Assembly: GCA_907165275.2 (NCBI GenBank)
Contig: OU015662.1
Span: 3,231,501 to 3,295,500, forward strand
Source: Zygaena filipendulae
Taxonomy: Eukaryota > Arthropoda > Insecta > Lepidoptera > Zygaenidae
Length of the DNA stretch: 64,000 nt
Direction of reading: 5' to 3'
The notes beneath the pieces were generated by a model that was not told the DNA's origin, made no database searches, and saw only the letters and a program-made list of their open reading frames with translations. The translations under genes were made by a program, and so were the position numbers. Positions 52,189 through 63,842 of this stretch are shown one piece after another (the first letter of the stretch is position 1; every line of letters begins with the position of its first letter).

Positions 52189-52834
52189 TTTTCTCGTTCA
52201 CCCTTTGCATCAGAACGAAACGTTTACCCAGAAAATGTTCTGAGCATTTCTATACTACATTTCATCCAAAACCATTTATTGAAAGTAGCAGCTCTTATCA
52301 ATTCTTACCTCGTCGCATCTTTCAAAAAACAACCGATGAGTCCAAATGAAAAAAAAAAATGTTTATCGACACATCCGTTTCTATTATCACAGCTCTATCC
52401 GTAGGGTTAAGGTTTTTTCGGGCATACAGAAAAAAAGAGCAACTCCTATCCCCGGATATGGAGGTCGTTTTCCATCTGCTACGCCATTTTGTAGGTTTAA
52501 TAACGAAATTCACATGGTGAACTCAGCGTGAAGGTGAAATGTGAATTTAATATACCTATTATTTTTTTTTTCTTAGTCTTAGTATTACAATTGATATTTT
52601 TTGATAGAAAAGAGGTGTTCTACGGATTTTCCTGTACATCGTCCAGTTATAATGAAATTTATTGTGAAATAATTGTAATGCAAGAACCGGCGAAGGTTTC
52701 AGAAAAAAAAAAGAAGCAGCGTCGGTGTAAGTACCTACTCTATTACCACATTTTACAAAGTTTCCAAATTTAAAAAAATTGTAGTAGGTACTATTATAAA
52801 CAGATATAAGACAAAAAACAAATTTCGATACCGA
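52189..52834. other. Non-coding stretch
   Basis: Short frames on both strands (81, 63 and 61 codons) without motif. Nothing else recognised. Confidence 0.4.
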
Positions 52835-53607
52835 TCAGCGTCAGTAATGATAAACTATGCGGAAGAATATATTTATCTTGGCCACCTCATGTCTTTTAGA
52901 TCTTGCACCGAGAAAGAAATAGAGCGAAAAATAAGAAGTACATGGAATACATTTTGATAGATGAAAGAAATATTTAAAGGGAATATACCGGTAAAACTGA
53001 AAACCAAAGCGATAAACATCTGCTTAACATACGCATGTCAAACTTGGCCACTCAAAAAATACACTTAAATAACATAAAAACATGTCAGAGAGCGCTAGAA
53101 AGAAGCTATATGAACATAAAACTAAAGGACCGTATCAAAAGCTCGTATATCAGAAAAAAGAAATAGGCACACGATGTGGTCAAAAATATACTAGCACTCA
53201 AATGGAAATGGGCTGGAAATATCCAAAGAGTAGCAGATAATAGAGGGTCGCAAATTATTACAAATTGGAACCCTATATACAAAAGGAGAAGACGAGGAAG
53301 ACCACAAAAAAGATGGAGCGACGACATAGTAGAAATAGCCGGAGTACCTTGGCATAGAGTAGCAAAGGACAGATATAATTGGCACAAATTGGAGGAGGCT
53401 TTCACCGCCAAAGGCGGCCCTTACGACTAACAAATTAACTTACATCTAATTAGATAAATAAAAATACATATAAATAATATAAATATAATATAAATATAAG
53501 TTAAATACTAACATATACATATTTAAATACTAACATTATTAACAAATATATATCTTATGTTTTGTAAGGGATAAATAAAGCTGATTATTATTATTATTAT
53601 TACTATT
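52835..53607 (+). mobile_element. RTE-like LINE 3' end, 5'-truncated
   Basis: Carries the last part of a LINE reverse-transcriptase ORF, a short AT-rich 3' UTR and an (ATT)n tail (53585-53607) instead of poly(A), a tail style known for RTE-type LINEs. The upstream part of the element is absent. Confidence 0.8.
52838..53430 (+). pseudogene. RTE-like reverse transcriptase C-terminus
   Basis: It was the C-terminal region of a polyprotein that copies LINE RNA into DNA at the target site. The decayed upstream part reads YAEEYIYLGHLMSF, then KEIERKIRSTWNTF, stops, then KEIFKGNIPVKLKTKAINIC and a degraded Y.CQTW. After at least one frame change, an open stretch from 53176 carries ALKWKWAGNIQRVADNRG, RRRRGRPQKRWSDDIVEIAG and the terminal KLEEAFTAKGG. 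These blocks are typical of proteins annotated as endonuclease-reverse transcriptase in insects. The catalytic domains lie upstream and are missing, so this copy is dead on arrival. The stop at 53430 is probably the original end of the ORF. Confidence 0.82.
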
Positions 53608-53639
53608 ATAAAAGTGGAAAGCGAAGTGAAATCATGAAT
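53608..53639. other. Junction after LINE tail
   Basis: AAAAGTGGAAAGCGAAGTG; no target duplication can be named because the 5' end of the LINE is not defined. Confidence 0.3.
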
Positions 53640-53945
53640 ACGCGTCCCTCTAACAGAAAGGCCGGGCATCGGCAGTTTTATTAAAACTGCTATATTGATC
53701 ACAATCGACGTTTCAGCTTATGCGATGAGAAAAAATGAAACGGATTTTTAATTGAATGAATCGAACTGCAATCGTTGCGGTGAGTCGATTGTTTTTAATG
53801 TATTGACTTTGTATCGATTTATTGTGGCCGTAAGTTTTCCGATGTGTTCACGCCTCAAGATGCATGCGATGCGCCGTTGATTGGTTTTGTTTATCGCGAT
53901 GTCGATCTGATATCGCTGATGGGGTTCGAAGTATGTTGATTCTTG
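53640..53945. other. Repeat-free block of moderate GC
   Basis: AAAGGCCGGGCATCGGCAGT, TTGTATCGATTTATTGTGGC and TATCGCGATGTCGATCTGAT, without repeat or convincing frame. Candidate regulatory DNA only. Confidence 0.3.
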
Positions 53946-55623
53946 TTTTAAACATGTTATTCCTTTTTTTTAATATTGTAGTTCTTTGTCACTTTTATAA
54001 TTTGCATGTCAGCTTCTACTACTTCACGATAAGGTAGGTAAGTTATAAAGTACCTAGTACCTTATGATTGTAGTGATGCTATATACCTACCTACTATTTC
54101 AATAATATCACTATGCACATCTTTCAATTGCTCTTTTACTACCTACTTATAAAGACTATTCCGTAATTGTCAACTTTAGTTAGGTAGGTAACTAAAGATT
54201 TTCTTTATTTATTTATCTGTTATTTTATTAGATTATAACACATTTTGTCGTTTATGATCGCATTTATCTACCAAAATCGCATACTTATTAGTAGTATCAT
54301 AAATTTTAAAGACCGGCCGGCGGTTTGTGACCAAATAAATAAAGAAAAACGTAATATGTTATTGCACTGAAAAAAGGTCTGAATTTTACCAATTGAGATC
54401 TGCAAAAAACAATTTACAATCGACTCTCATTTCAAAATACATTTATGGTAACTATTTTCCACACGGTGACACAATAAAAAACCTCATTGAATTTTAATAG
54501 CTTTTTCTGCTAACAAGGACTCTTATAAAAAATCTTTATTTCACAATTGATTAAATCAATTAAATCGGACGTCAGTAGTTGGTTTTCCTTCAAAACCGAC
54601 TACGTACGTACTAGCTATGTTTGACATGACGAGATGAGTTCGGAGTGTCGCAAAAAGTTCCCCTCTCTTCGGCGACGCATCGAGTAAAAAATACTCGGTC
54701 AAGTCGGACGATCGAACCTCGCAAAAACTGTATGTAACCCAAGAATCTACTCTATATCGGAGAATCGATACAAAAAATCGCCGTGTCAATGGATGTGGCA
54801 TTCCGAAAAGTTTCGAATACAAATCCACACGATTCCAATTAATTTAACAATAAGATTGAACTTAAGTTGCTTTTAAATTATTCTAATGCTAAAGTAAAAT
54901 ACCTACACGTAAAAAAAATTGCAGAGGAACAAAAATAAAAACTAGTTAGGTCCAAAAATGAGTGGTAGATTTTTAGTGAACAAAGAAACTTTTGTTGAAC
55001 GCAATTTTAGTACCTAACGAAAAATCCTTTGCTGAAATTAAATTAAAAAAAAGAATTAAAAACGTGTATTTTTTTCCTACATCACGTGAACTCGCTAATG
55101 AAATCTTGTCCGTGTAACCAGCGAGCGACTGTTCGCATCAAAAAGCGCTTACCGCGCTTCGAGGCGGACTTTTTTCTGCCTTAGCGTCGGGAATGGCATT
55201 TGTGCTGTAAATACTAGTATTTACTATAAATTCGATGGTTGGATGGTGATTGGATGTTACCATGACATATCATCGAAAATATATTATACATCTATATATA
55301 ATATAAAAATATATAGGTAGAAGGTACACCAAATATTGCTATCCAAATTAACTGGAAATACTGTTATAGCAAAATCAAAAAAATACAAATCTTTGAGCAT
55401 TTAACTAGGAGATTTGAAATGTTTTTCCCGTTAATAATAAAGTAAGTACTCATCAGAATTAACAGGAAATATTTTATATTTGGCCAGGTGTTGCAAGATG
55501 AGACCATAATATTATGACAGTTATAAATTTTGTTTGCATGAGTAAATTAAGCCTTTTATAAGATATGCATTACAGGAGTATTCTCCTAAGATCTACCTAT
55601 TATTCGTTAATATTTTGGTAAAT
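53946..55623. other. Non-coding stretch
   Basis: A 90-codon minus-strand frame at 54556-54828 is compositionally more protein-like than most here, but I recognise no family. 55090-55200 is GC-richer (CAGCGAGCGACTGTTCGCAT, TTACCGCGCTTCGAGGCGGA). The rest is AT-rich. Confidence 0.4.
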
Positions 55624-55671
55624 AAAACCTAATATTTAAGATCACGTTTACGATCTTAAATATTAGGTTTT
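55624..55671. repeat. Perfect 20-bp inverted repeat, 8-nt loop
   Basis: AAAACCTAATATTTAAGATC (55624-55643) is exactly complementary to GATCTTAAATATTAGGTTTT (55652-55671), with loop ACGTTTAC. A further T run follows. Could fold into a 20-bp hairpin as DNA or RNA. Confidence 0.92.
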
Positions 55672-57559
55672 TTTTTGTAGGTATGCGACCCTTTAAGTAC
55701 AAATCGTGGTTACCACGATAATGGTGTTGGTTTCAAAACTACAATCAGGAGCATCCATGCATTTATCATTAATCATAGAGTTCTTAACTTCTAACCCTGG
55801 CGGGTGGCAAATAGCGCGTAGTGGTTAAATCGTTCGTATTAAGGAGCTATATCAATTGCGTTGCAGCGTCGCTCTATACCATTGGCTCATTGACCACACG
55901 CGCCACTTCGCCCCTGCTTTATTGGCCATAGTTTAGTAAATACACAAACTTCAAAATAGATATGCCACTTCATTAAGTCTAGAAATATAGACATAGACAT
56001 CGCTGCGTTGATTTTTTGAAGTAAAACTTCTTTTAGCGTAGTATGTTGATGCTGAGATGACGGACACGTGACATTGCAAAATAATATAAAAGTGCATGGC
56101 ACTTTTGAAAAACATCAATGAATTTCACTTCAACCCCATATAAAGGTACCTCGCGGTAACTAGCGCTCGTTTTTTACAAAAAAAAATTGGAATAAAAAAA
56201 TCGATTATTTATTTAGGTATTTAGATAAATACCTAACTGTCTATTAAATTATTTTAAGGGCAACCAACTTGATGGTCTTCGAATCTCCATATAAAAGTCC
56301 TTTGTCCGTATACTTTTTAAACGTGAAAAGACTTACTATTGTAGGTACTATACCATTTCAATAATATCGCTCGTCCTCATTCTTTGATGTCGTAGAAATA
56401 TCGTATTTCGCTTTACCTAACATATTTCCTGATCTCTATACACATTGTATTGGTAAATACTATTTCTGCTCGAACGAACTAAAGACAAAAGGGGAATCGA
56501 CCTTTGTAGTGAAAATTGGAAACGTAACAGACACATTTCCCGTCAATTCGCAAATTAAACATTTGTTTTGTTTATGGTTAATCGAAAAATAATTTCGTTT
56601 ATTACTATCTAAGAATCTTTTACAACTAATTCAATACATTTTTTTTTCTTAAACACATAGTTATAGAGAATGGTTTAACTCCTACGAATATGTGAAAACA
56701 ACATCTTTTGTTTCACATGAGGTAGCGTGACGACACAATATTGCAATTTCTTAACTAACCACCCTTTGTTCATCTATCTAATGACCACAAGGTTTTGTCC
56801 TATCTGACCTAGTTACCGAGAGCCCATTCTTTGCTCAAAGAAGTTTCCTCGTATATTTTAGGATTCCTCAGCCATAGTTTTTTCGTCGCTCATAATCACA
56901 TGCAGATTTTTTAATTACATAAAATATACAACATCAAAACGAAAACAAAAATTGGAACTAAAAAATTTGTATATTTAACTATTTTTTATCTATAATTATA
57001 ACACGTAGGAAGTATTAAAAAAAAACACCATCCACGTCTTTCAGTTGGTCCGCTTAGTTCTTTGAAACTACGCAACGGCTTACAGTATCATTAGTCTAGT
57101 TAACGAACGCGTGATACAGGTTCCATCCTGCGTCAAAATAAACATTCAAATTTTACTATGGAAATGATAGGTATTGCCATAACAAAATGCTCAATAGTGT
57201 TAGTGAAGACGGGCTCTAAAATGCGTCAATAGTAAATTTCAATACGAAAATTTCACCGTGTATAAAAAGTATATAAATAATAGGTACCCATAGCACAAGT
57301 TCTACTCACTTTGAGACCACTTGGCAGGCGTAGTGTGATCATTTCCAAGCATTATTATTATCTTAGATAATATATTGTATATAAAAATATATTCTAAATC
57401 AATACAATACAATAAAAGTCAGTGTTTTGTTATCAAGTCTTCAAAAATACTATGCTGGTTATAATTTTTGAGATACCTATAAATATGAACATAATGTTGT
57501 AAAGAATATTACTATTGTGTGAAACTGAGGCAGGCCGCTAATTTTTCTTTATAGAAGAC
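55672..57559. other. Non-coding stretch
   Basis: 55780-56150 is GC-richer with a 71-codon minus-strand frame lacking motifs. No repeat recognised. Confidence 0.4.
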
Positions 57560-57612
57560 GTAGATAGTACGGAACCCATTTTGCAGGGGTTCGACTCGCA
57601 CGACCCGGTTAG
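57560..57612 (+). repeat. Retroposon 3'-end-like fragment
   Basis: TAGTACGGAACCCATTTTGC then GGGGTTCGACTCGCACGACC CGGTTAGTTTT resembles a GAGTCCGACTCGCAC...CCGGTTT 3' end that I recall as abundant in Lepidoptera. Diverged; family name not certain. Confidence 0.45.
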
Positions 57613-57937
57613 TTTTCGTAGCACTTACATGTATGCAAAAATAAACATGCTCCACTTCCCTGTGAGTCAACAGATTTTTGCTGGATGTCACTTGCAAGAC
57701 TTTTCTCGCTAGGTGATTTCCTTTTGTTTGCCGAACTGAGATTTTTGTGTTGATATTAGGTACTGGCTAGTTTATTTTCCCTATACTTGTGTGAGTTTGT
57801 TTTGTTGAGTTATAGCTTAGAACTCTTTACTAATCTTTCAATAACCTTTTTTTACCCAAGCTTAACTGCTTTAAAATTGCAAACACTAGTAAGATAACAA
57901 ATTGTTAAGTATATTAATAGCACATTTGGGGTAGGTA
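57613..57937. other. AT-rich non-coding stretch
   Basis: Nothing recognised. Confidence 0.4.
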
Positions 57938-58238
57938 TGTTCCGGTATTATTGATAGCACTGGCCCAGTGCTTGCAGTGAGGAGAAATTCGTTCCATTAT
58001 AGCGGACAGCAGAACTACTGCCACAGTATCCTAGTGTATAGGCAGTATGACGTCATAATCGTCGCTATTTTTGTACTGTGAGCACTGGCGTTTTCGAGGT
58101 AGAGTGCTCTCAGTGGTTTGATCACGTGATTTCTTTCTTTTTTCTTTCAATGATTGGTTAACTGCGTAGGTCGCTCGTCAACGAGTGGTCGCAGCGTACT
58201 AAATTGACTCATACAGTGCTATCCGTAATAGCGGAACA
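57938..58238. mobile_element. TA-flanked MITE (301 bp)
   Basis: TA on both sides (57936-57937, 58239-58240). The ends TGTTCCGGTATTATTGATAG CACTG and, reversed, TGTTCCGCTATTACGGATAG CACTG match at 22 of 25 positions. Contains one TGACGTCA octamer at 58048 and CGTCAACGAGTGG. TA duplication points to Tc1/mariner mobilisation. Non-coding. Confidence 0.88.
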
Positions 58239-58844
58239 TACTTTTGAAATCACTCTAGCGCGATTATAGACCTTTAAACAAATATATTATAAATATCCAA
58301 TGAGGTTGTAAAAGCAAATAGAGTAAAAATTCAGCACTGACTCATCACATCATATCTACGACATGTCATCATGATTATACATATAATTTAAAAAAAAAGT
58401 AAGGTTTCACCGGCATACCGAACCTTGTACCTACTACAATAACAAAAATATATTTTGAACACACGACATTGTACAAATTTATCGCCCGAAATTGTATGCT
58501 TTATTGTTGAACGTGTCGTTATGTTTTACGCCATCGCCGGCAGGGGGCGCGGGTGTTGCAATAAGTTAAAATTAATATCCTGTCGTCGAATAAGATTTTC
58601 GGTTGCGTACCGTATTTTATGATTTCGTATCGCTCCCATCTGATATATAACTCGATGAATCGATGTTTGTTAGTTTTGTTATGGGTTTTGATAGTATCTG
58701 TATTGTTGATTTTTTGCAATGGATCGTAATGTAAATATGATAAAACAAAGAAATAAATACATATTATGCTTACATATTATGCACATTCACATTTCATAAT
58801 TAATAGGTAAAGATTTAAACAACTCCTTACAAATTATAAAACAA
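58239..58844. other. Non-coding stretch
   Basis: CGCCGGCAGGGGGCGCGG at 58534 is a short GC-rich spot at the start of a 66-codon minus-strand frame without motifs. Nothing else recognised. Confidence 0.4.
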
Positions 58845-59010
58845 ACTCCTCCGCCGCGTCTGTCTGTCTGTCTAAACGCAATGAACCCAAAGATTACTAA
58901 AAAGATTTTCATACGGTTTTCACCAATAAATAGAAGGCTTTAAGAGAAAGGTTTCAACTTATGGTTTATCCTTGAAATTCCGCGGGAACTCCGAAATTAT
59001 CGCGGGTAAA
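58845..59010 (+). mobile_element. Helitron copy with short (GTCT)n
   Basis: CGCGTCTGTCTGTCTGTCTA then AGATTTTCATACGGTTTTCA CCAATAAATAGAAGG and AATTCCGCGGGAACTCCGAA ATTATCGCGGGTAAA. The hairpin is broken and CTAG is lost. Same subfamily as 60763. Confidence 0.7.
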
Positions 59011-59076
59011 TAATGTTTTTTCTGTGATTTTGCATATACGCCCCAGTGCTTTAGAAACTCTATGTCACGGCAGTCC

Positions 59077-59263
59077 TGCTACAATACTAAATGTGAAATT
59101 TTGTATGTTTGTTACGCAATGACGCATAAACGGTAGGATAGATTTGATTGAAATTTGGAAAACAGATAGTTTATTGCCTGGATTAACACACAAAATACTT
59201 ATTATCTCGAAATTCCCGATGAAACTCCGAAATTGTTGCGAGCAAAACGTGTGGAACAGCTAG
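59077..59263 (+). mobile_element. Helitron copy, decayed
   Basis: TGCTACAATACTAAATGTGA, TTGTTACGCAATGACGCATA AACGG and TCTCGAAATTCCCGATGAAA CTCC, ending GTGGAACAGCTAG before T. The hairpin is eroded. Confidence 0.75.
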
Positions 59264-59539
59264 TGTAATAATACAACAGTCGCACTACTTTCTGTGTGGA
59301 CTGTGTGTCTGTGTGGACTCGCGGATTAGATCGATATTTTTTTGTCTGTGTTCAATACCTTCCCACGAATGTGTCAGTATTTACTTATTTGTTTTCAAAT
59401 AGTAACAAATTTGGTGTCCCATTAAAAAAACATACAACTTTCTAGGTACCTACTATCCTTAAACATATTAGTATTCATATCGAAGCATTTCATAAATCTG
59501 GCATTCCGAATTTGAAAATTTATTTAAACAAACAAACAA
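59264..59539. other. AT-rich non-coding stretch
   Basis: CTGTGTGGACTGTGTGTCTG TGTGGACTC at 59292 is a short direct repeat. Nothing else recognised. Confidence 0.4.
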
Positions 59540-59760
59540 CTTCAAAGATCGTCTGATACGAAGCGACCGAAGCGAGTAATGAAACGCTTCAAAAATTATG
59601 CGATTTCGTTGCATTATGACGCCGCGTTGTCTTGCATACGAATTAAACTTCGTTTTGGGACGCCTTTGTGAACGTTAAAAGTAATGTGCCGAGATGAACG
59701 CACGAGATAGAACTCTCCGGGCATTTTATTCACTTTCTTAGAACGTGTTTAGTAACGTAG
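59540..59760. other. Repeat-free block of moderate GC
   Basis: GAAGCGACCGAAGCGAGTAA, GACGCCGCGTTGTCTTGC and GCCGAGATGAACGCACGAGA; no repeat or convincing frame. Confidence 0.3.
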
Positions 59761-59919
59761 CAATTGGGAGAGGGCATAATTTTTTATACCAAAAGGTTAC
59801 GTGAGAAAATTTGGTTTGACAAATTGAAATGAAAAATATTATAAATAATTGAAAACATTTTTTTTATTGAAACAATTATAATAAATTGAAACACATAGAG
59901 CGTTAGTTTTATTCAAAAT

Positions 59920-60105
59920 TAGCTGATCCACGCGGTTTCACTCGAGTTAATTGCGGAGTTCCCGCGGGAATTTGGGATAAAAAGTGCCCTATGTCCTTCT
60001 CTGTATTTCTGACGTGTATGCAAAATTTCATGATAATCTGTTGAGCCGTTGAGGCGTGAATGCGTAACAAAAAAACAAACTCACTATTGCATGTAGTAGA
60101 AAGTG
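59920..60105 (-). mobile_element. Helitron copy
   Basis: TTAGCTGATCCACGCGGTTT CACTCGAG, GGAGTTCCCGCGGGAATTTG GGATAAAAAGTGCCC and CTGTTGAGCCGTTGAGGCGT GAATGCGTAAC, ending near TTGCATGTAGTAGAA. CTAG has become TTAG. Confidence 0.82.
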
Positions 60106-60297
60106 TTGCGTTCCAAATGTGTGCATGAGCGACGCATACCTAATTATGTTCTCGCCAAGAGACGTAGTAAGGTGATATTTCCACCATACGTTAAATTCCG
60201 TGACTTTTCGTGCGTCGAATGCAGTTACATGCCTATTAATTATATCTTGAAACATTAACACTGTCTAAATACCGATAAAAACATACAAACAGCCGAA
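60106..60297. other. Non-coding stretch
   Basis: A 77-codon minus-strand frame spans this and part of the Helitron; it is not supported. Confidence 0.4.
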
Positions 60298-60335
60298 TGC
60301 AGAACCTCCTCCTTTTCGGAAGTCGGTTAAAAATC
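60298..60335 (-). repeat. Dispersed ACCGACTTCC repeat, inverted
   Basis: AGAACCTCCTCCTTTTCGGA AGTCGGTTAAAAAT is the reverse of 30532. Confidence 0.65.
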
Positions 60336-60762
60336 AAGTGATCTTTTTTTTTCAACTTTACTAGAAACTTAACCAAAAAATTTTTACTATTTGACCCAAA
60401 ATAAAAGAACCTCATCGATTAACAGTAACTCACAACGACAACAAAAAAAAAAACTCAATTTAAAAAGCTACCGAAATACCAGCTTAGATACTCGATTAAA
60501 TCGAACCGATAATCGATTTAAGAAAAAAGATTTATTATTCAATCTGGACTCTGGTTGTTAATGTGAATTAATAACCACTTAATCATACCTACAACTCAAA
60601 ATAAATTGGCGCCTTTTAATCAACACTTTTAAATTAACAAATTAAACAACCCGTTCGGGGCTACTTGAATAAGACATTGACTATTGAAGTAGAGTCCATT
60701 AGAGCTAATTTTCATATGAATTTCAATAGATACATATTTTCTCGCATTAAGGCTGCTTTATA
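60336..60762. other. AT-rich non-coding stretch
   Basis: TCGATTAAATCGAACCGATA ATCGATTTAAG at 60491 is an imperfect inverted repeat. Nothing else recognised. Confidence 0.4.
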
Positions 60763-60966
60763 CATATATAGTATAAAACAAAGTCGCTTTCTCTGTACCT
60801 ATATCCCTATGTATGCTTAAATCTTTAAAACTACGCAACGGATTTTGATGCGGTTTTCACCAATAGATAGAGTGATTCATGAGAAAGGTTTTATAACTGT
60901 ATTTTATCCTCGAATTCCCGCGGGAACTCCGAAATTACCGCGGGTGAAACCGCGCGGGTCAGCTAG
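60763..60966 (+). mobile_element. Helitron copy, third 5' subfamily, intact 3' end
   Basis: The 5' body TAAAACAAAGTCGCTTTCTC TGT and TACGCAACGGATTTTGATGC GGTTTTCACCAATAGATAG. The 3' end has a perfect hairpin ACCGCGGGTGAAACCGCGCG GGTCAGCTAG before T. Non-coding. Confidence 0.87.
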
Positions 60967-62087
60967 TACCTTATAAAGTACTAATATTTAATTTTACAAA
61001 ATCATGCGAATATTTGTTTATATTATTAATTGTTTTATTTTAATTTGCTGCGTAAATTTCTGTATTATAAATATAATAGAGTCGAAAAAATCGGTTTAAT
61101 AGGTACCTACAATCAAATCCAGTACACGTTTTGTTCCCTTTAAACCAATTTACGCAATCAAATAAAGTTATTACATAGATAAACATAAACACAAAACTGT
61201 GAAACATAAAACTGTCATAATTAATATTATTTTTGGTAGAAAAAAATAATCATAACAAAAATGCTATTATGTTAACACAATTGATAACTTCTGTTTCATT
61301 ATTCAAAATCTATGACAATTATCTAACTAGATTTATTTAAATACCGTATACGAAACAAAGGTGGAAATTTTATCAGCAAAACCCAAATCATTATACAAAA
61401 GCAACCTTTTCCTATCGCGCTGTCTATCGCTCATATGTATTGTATTGTTTGACCCACAATGTATGGCTCGCCTTGACATTGCATACCGTACTCGTATTAT
61501 AACGTATCGCAGTTTAAGTCTAAACAAAGGTATTCCAAAAAGAGTCCCTTGACATATTAAAGAACCTTTAAATTCTATGTTTGCTACGTCGGGCGATCTA
61601 ATTTGTTATTAAATGGGTCATTATGTGCCCCCATTCGGATTCCAGCAGAGGGTGGGCTTTGAAATCCAATGAATTTTAACTTGTGACATTGGTAAGGTTC
61701 TTAAATATTTAATAGGGGGTTGATTCGCTTCCGTTGCCTTCAAAGCCGTTGGGGCTTTTTACGAATTCGTACATCTAAAAAGCAATCTAAAAAAAAATGT
61801 AGAAATTGCATACAAATCATAGCTTTTAGTTAGAACAGTCTTTATTTCGAATCTTAATCTGTTATAATAGAAATTGACATAAAAAAACTCATTTTAGGTT
61901 TACAGTTCAACACTGATTTCACTTCACAAAGTGGCATTTTGAATAACCACAAACTCGTACTTACTTATAAGTCTACAACTTAACACCACTAGTAGATACT
62001 AATTAAAAGAATTACAGATTCTTCACAATTTATTTTTGAAGACGTTTTCAAGTCATTGATGTCATGAGTGTATTTATTATATCTATA
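60967..62087. other. Non-coding stretch
   Basis: 61330-61550 has overlapping frames of 64 (minus) and 63 codons (plus) without motifs. 61580-61760 is GC-richer (GCCCCCATTCGGATTCCAGC). No repeat recognised. Confidence 0.4.
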
Positions 62088-62230
62088 CTTATATACTAAT
62101 ATTATAAAGAGGTAAAGTTTGTGAGTTTGTGAATTGTGAGTTTATGACGTGGTAGGGGGGTAATTTCTGGATCTACTGAACCGATTTTGAAAATTCTTTC
62201 ACTCATAGGAAGCTACGGTATTCAAATAAA
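62088..62230 (+). mobile_element. Helitron 5' fragment, ATAAAGAGG subfamily
   Basis: ATATACTAATATTATAAAGA GGTAAAGTTTGTGAG, then TACTGAACCGATTTTGAAAA TTCTTTCACTCATAGG. Stops before the shared 3' end. Confidence 0.7.
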
Positions 62231-63779
62231 GTACTCATGAGATCACTGCAATAATTTGACACTGCCTTAGATCCGCTTAGAATACACCCATTATATACCT
62301 GACGTTACCGTCGAGGCTGACTGTACGTATAGTTATTAGAGGCACTTATACTAATGTATATTCACATTCTGCATACTCATAAGTACTTACACTATGATAA
62401 TATTATCCTCTCTAGTCGCCACAGAAACGTTATCGTGGCCACATCTTACAGAGATTAAGGCTCTGATGGAGGGCGAATGCATCGTCATGCCTCTGCGTTT
62501 GTGGTATAAGTTATAAGAAGTAATCTGTTAAATGTATCTCCAAGTTTTGTCCCGTTTCTACTTTTTATTTTCATGTTCGAATCCTTAAATAGTGCTTTAG
62601 TTAGTTATTTAAAAAATAGTAGGTATTTATCCAGTTTCACATAAATATAAGCTGCTTTTTGATCTATCCTTTTTTTATATAATTTTTAATGTTTTTTGAG
62701 GCAATAAACTTAATTATTTTAATTTTAATTAAAAGGATTTTTTGGCTAATAACTGTAGTGTGTGTGGAGCCTCGCAAGAGTTTTTTTCCAAATTTAAACT
62801 ATGAGTTTTAGATGAATATTCCAAATTCCACATTCAAAGTTTATTGTTATAAAAAGGTGAGTAAGTAGCTAACATTTGACTTAGACCATCGCCTTAAGAT
62901 GCTCTAAGCCTCAGGGAATGGACAAAATAAAAATGAACAGTCTCCTTGTTGGCTTATCGAAATAGATTACTTTTTCGAAATGTCCTCCAGGGGTGCTAGC
63001 TGGAGCATGAGGCTTTTATTTTTCATCCTACACCGATTAACTCATAGGTTGGTTAGAGACTTGACTTCTCCTTATCAGCAATTATAAAATTGACGATTGA
63101 TGAATGAAAATCAATGAGCGGATAATAGGAGTAGATACGCCAAATCTGTAAAACAAAACATAAACTAACTACTAATAAACTATTAGAAAAAAGACAGTTT
63201 TTGATGTCTAACATTAGTAAGCGAAAAAAGTTAGCCTAGTGACATGTGACACATTAGAGTAGTGACATTCTAAGTACGTAAAATCGGAAAAACTCAGTGA
63301 CAAATATGTGGTTACAAACTAAGTATAGTTACAGGTTGTTTTCACATTATTTTACTCACCCGTTTTTTTTTCCTCCGAGGCACGTACCAATAGGCTTTGC
63401 GTGTGGGCTTCAAAACATAATAAGCGGCCAGTTTTAAAAAAAACGTTGTCCGCCACACACCATGAATGTTGCCAGTCACATTTTGAAGTATCAACTCAAA
63501 TCCTATGGTTATTTTTAATGCTGATCGATGTTTTTTCTATTTTATTTTTTTAAAGGACATCGGTTAATTTTTCTTTTGAATTCATAATAATTAAGTATCT
63601 GATTTTATAAAATAAATAGACTACTATTATAACTGTGAAGATCATAAGGATGTTTGTGACAATGTTTATAAAGAAATTTGTATGCATAAAGGTATTACAC
63701 ATTAGTTGGTCCGAAATTAAAACAAAAAGAATTGGCAAGTGCATGGATCGGTGCTAAAAAAATTGTTTCACATACCTAG
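62231..63779. other. Non-coding stretch
   Basis: No gene recognised. AAGCCTCAGGGAATGG (62905) and GGAGCATGAGGCTT (63002) form a weak inverted pair. A 64-codon minus-strand frame at 63550-63744 is hydrophobic but has no recognisable family. Confidence 0.4.
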
Positions 63780-63842
63780 TACGGAGATTGCTGAAATCCT
63801 GAAATTCAGGCAGGTAGAATCCGCAGGAAACAACTTGTATAT
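63780..63842 (+). mobile_element. Helitron 3' scrap
   Basis: GGAGATTGCTGAAATCCTGA AATTCAGGCAGGTAGAATCC GCAGGAAACAACTTG keeps the order of the 3' hairpin region in a heavily mutated form. Confidence 0.4.

Noticed and set aside
62905..63020. Weak inverted pair around 62.9-63.0 kb as a MITE
   Set aside because: Too many mismatches and no defined ends.
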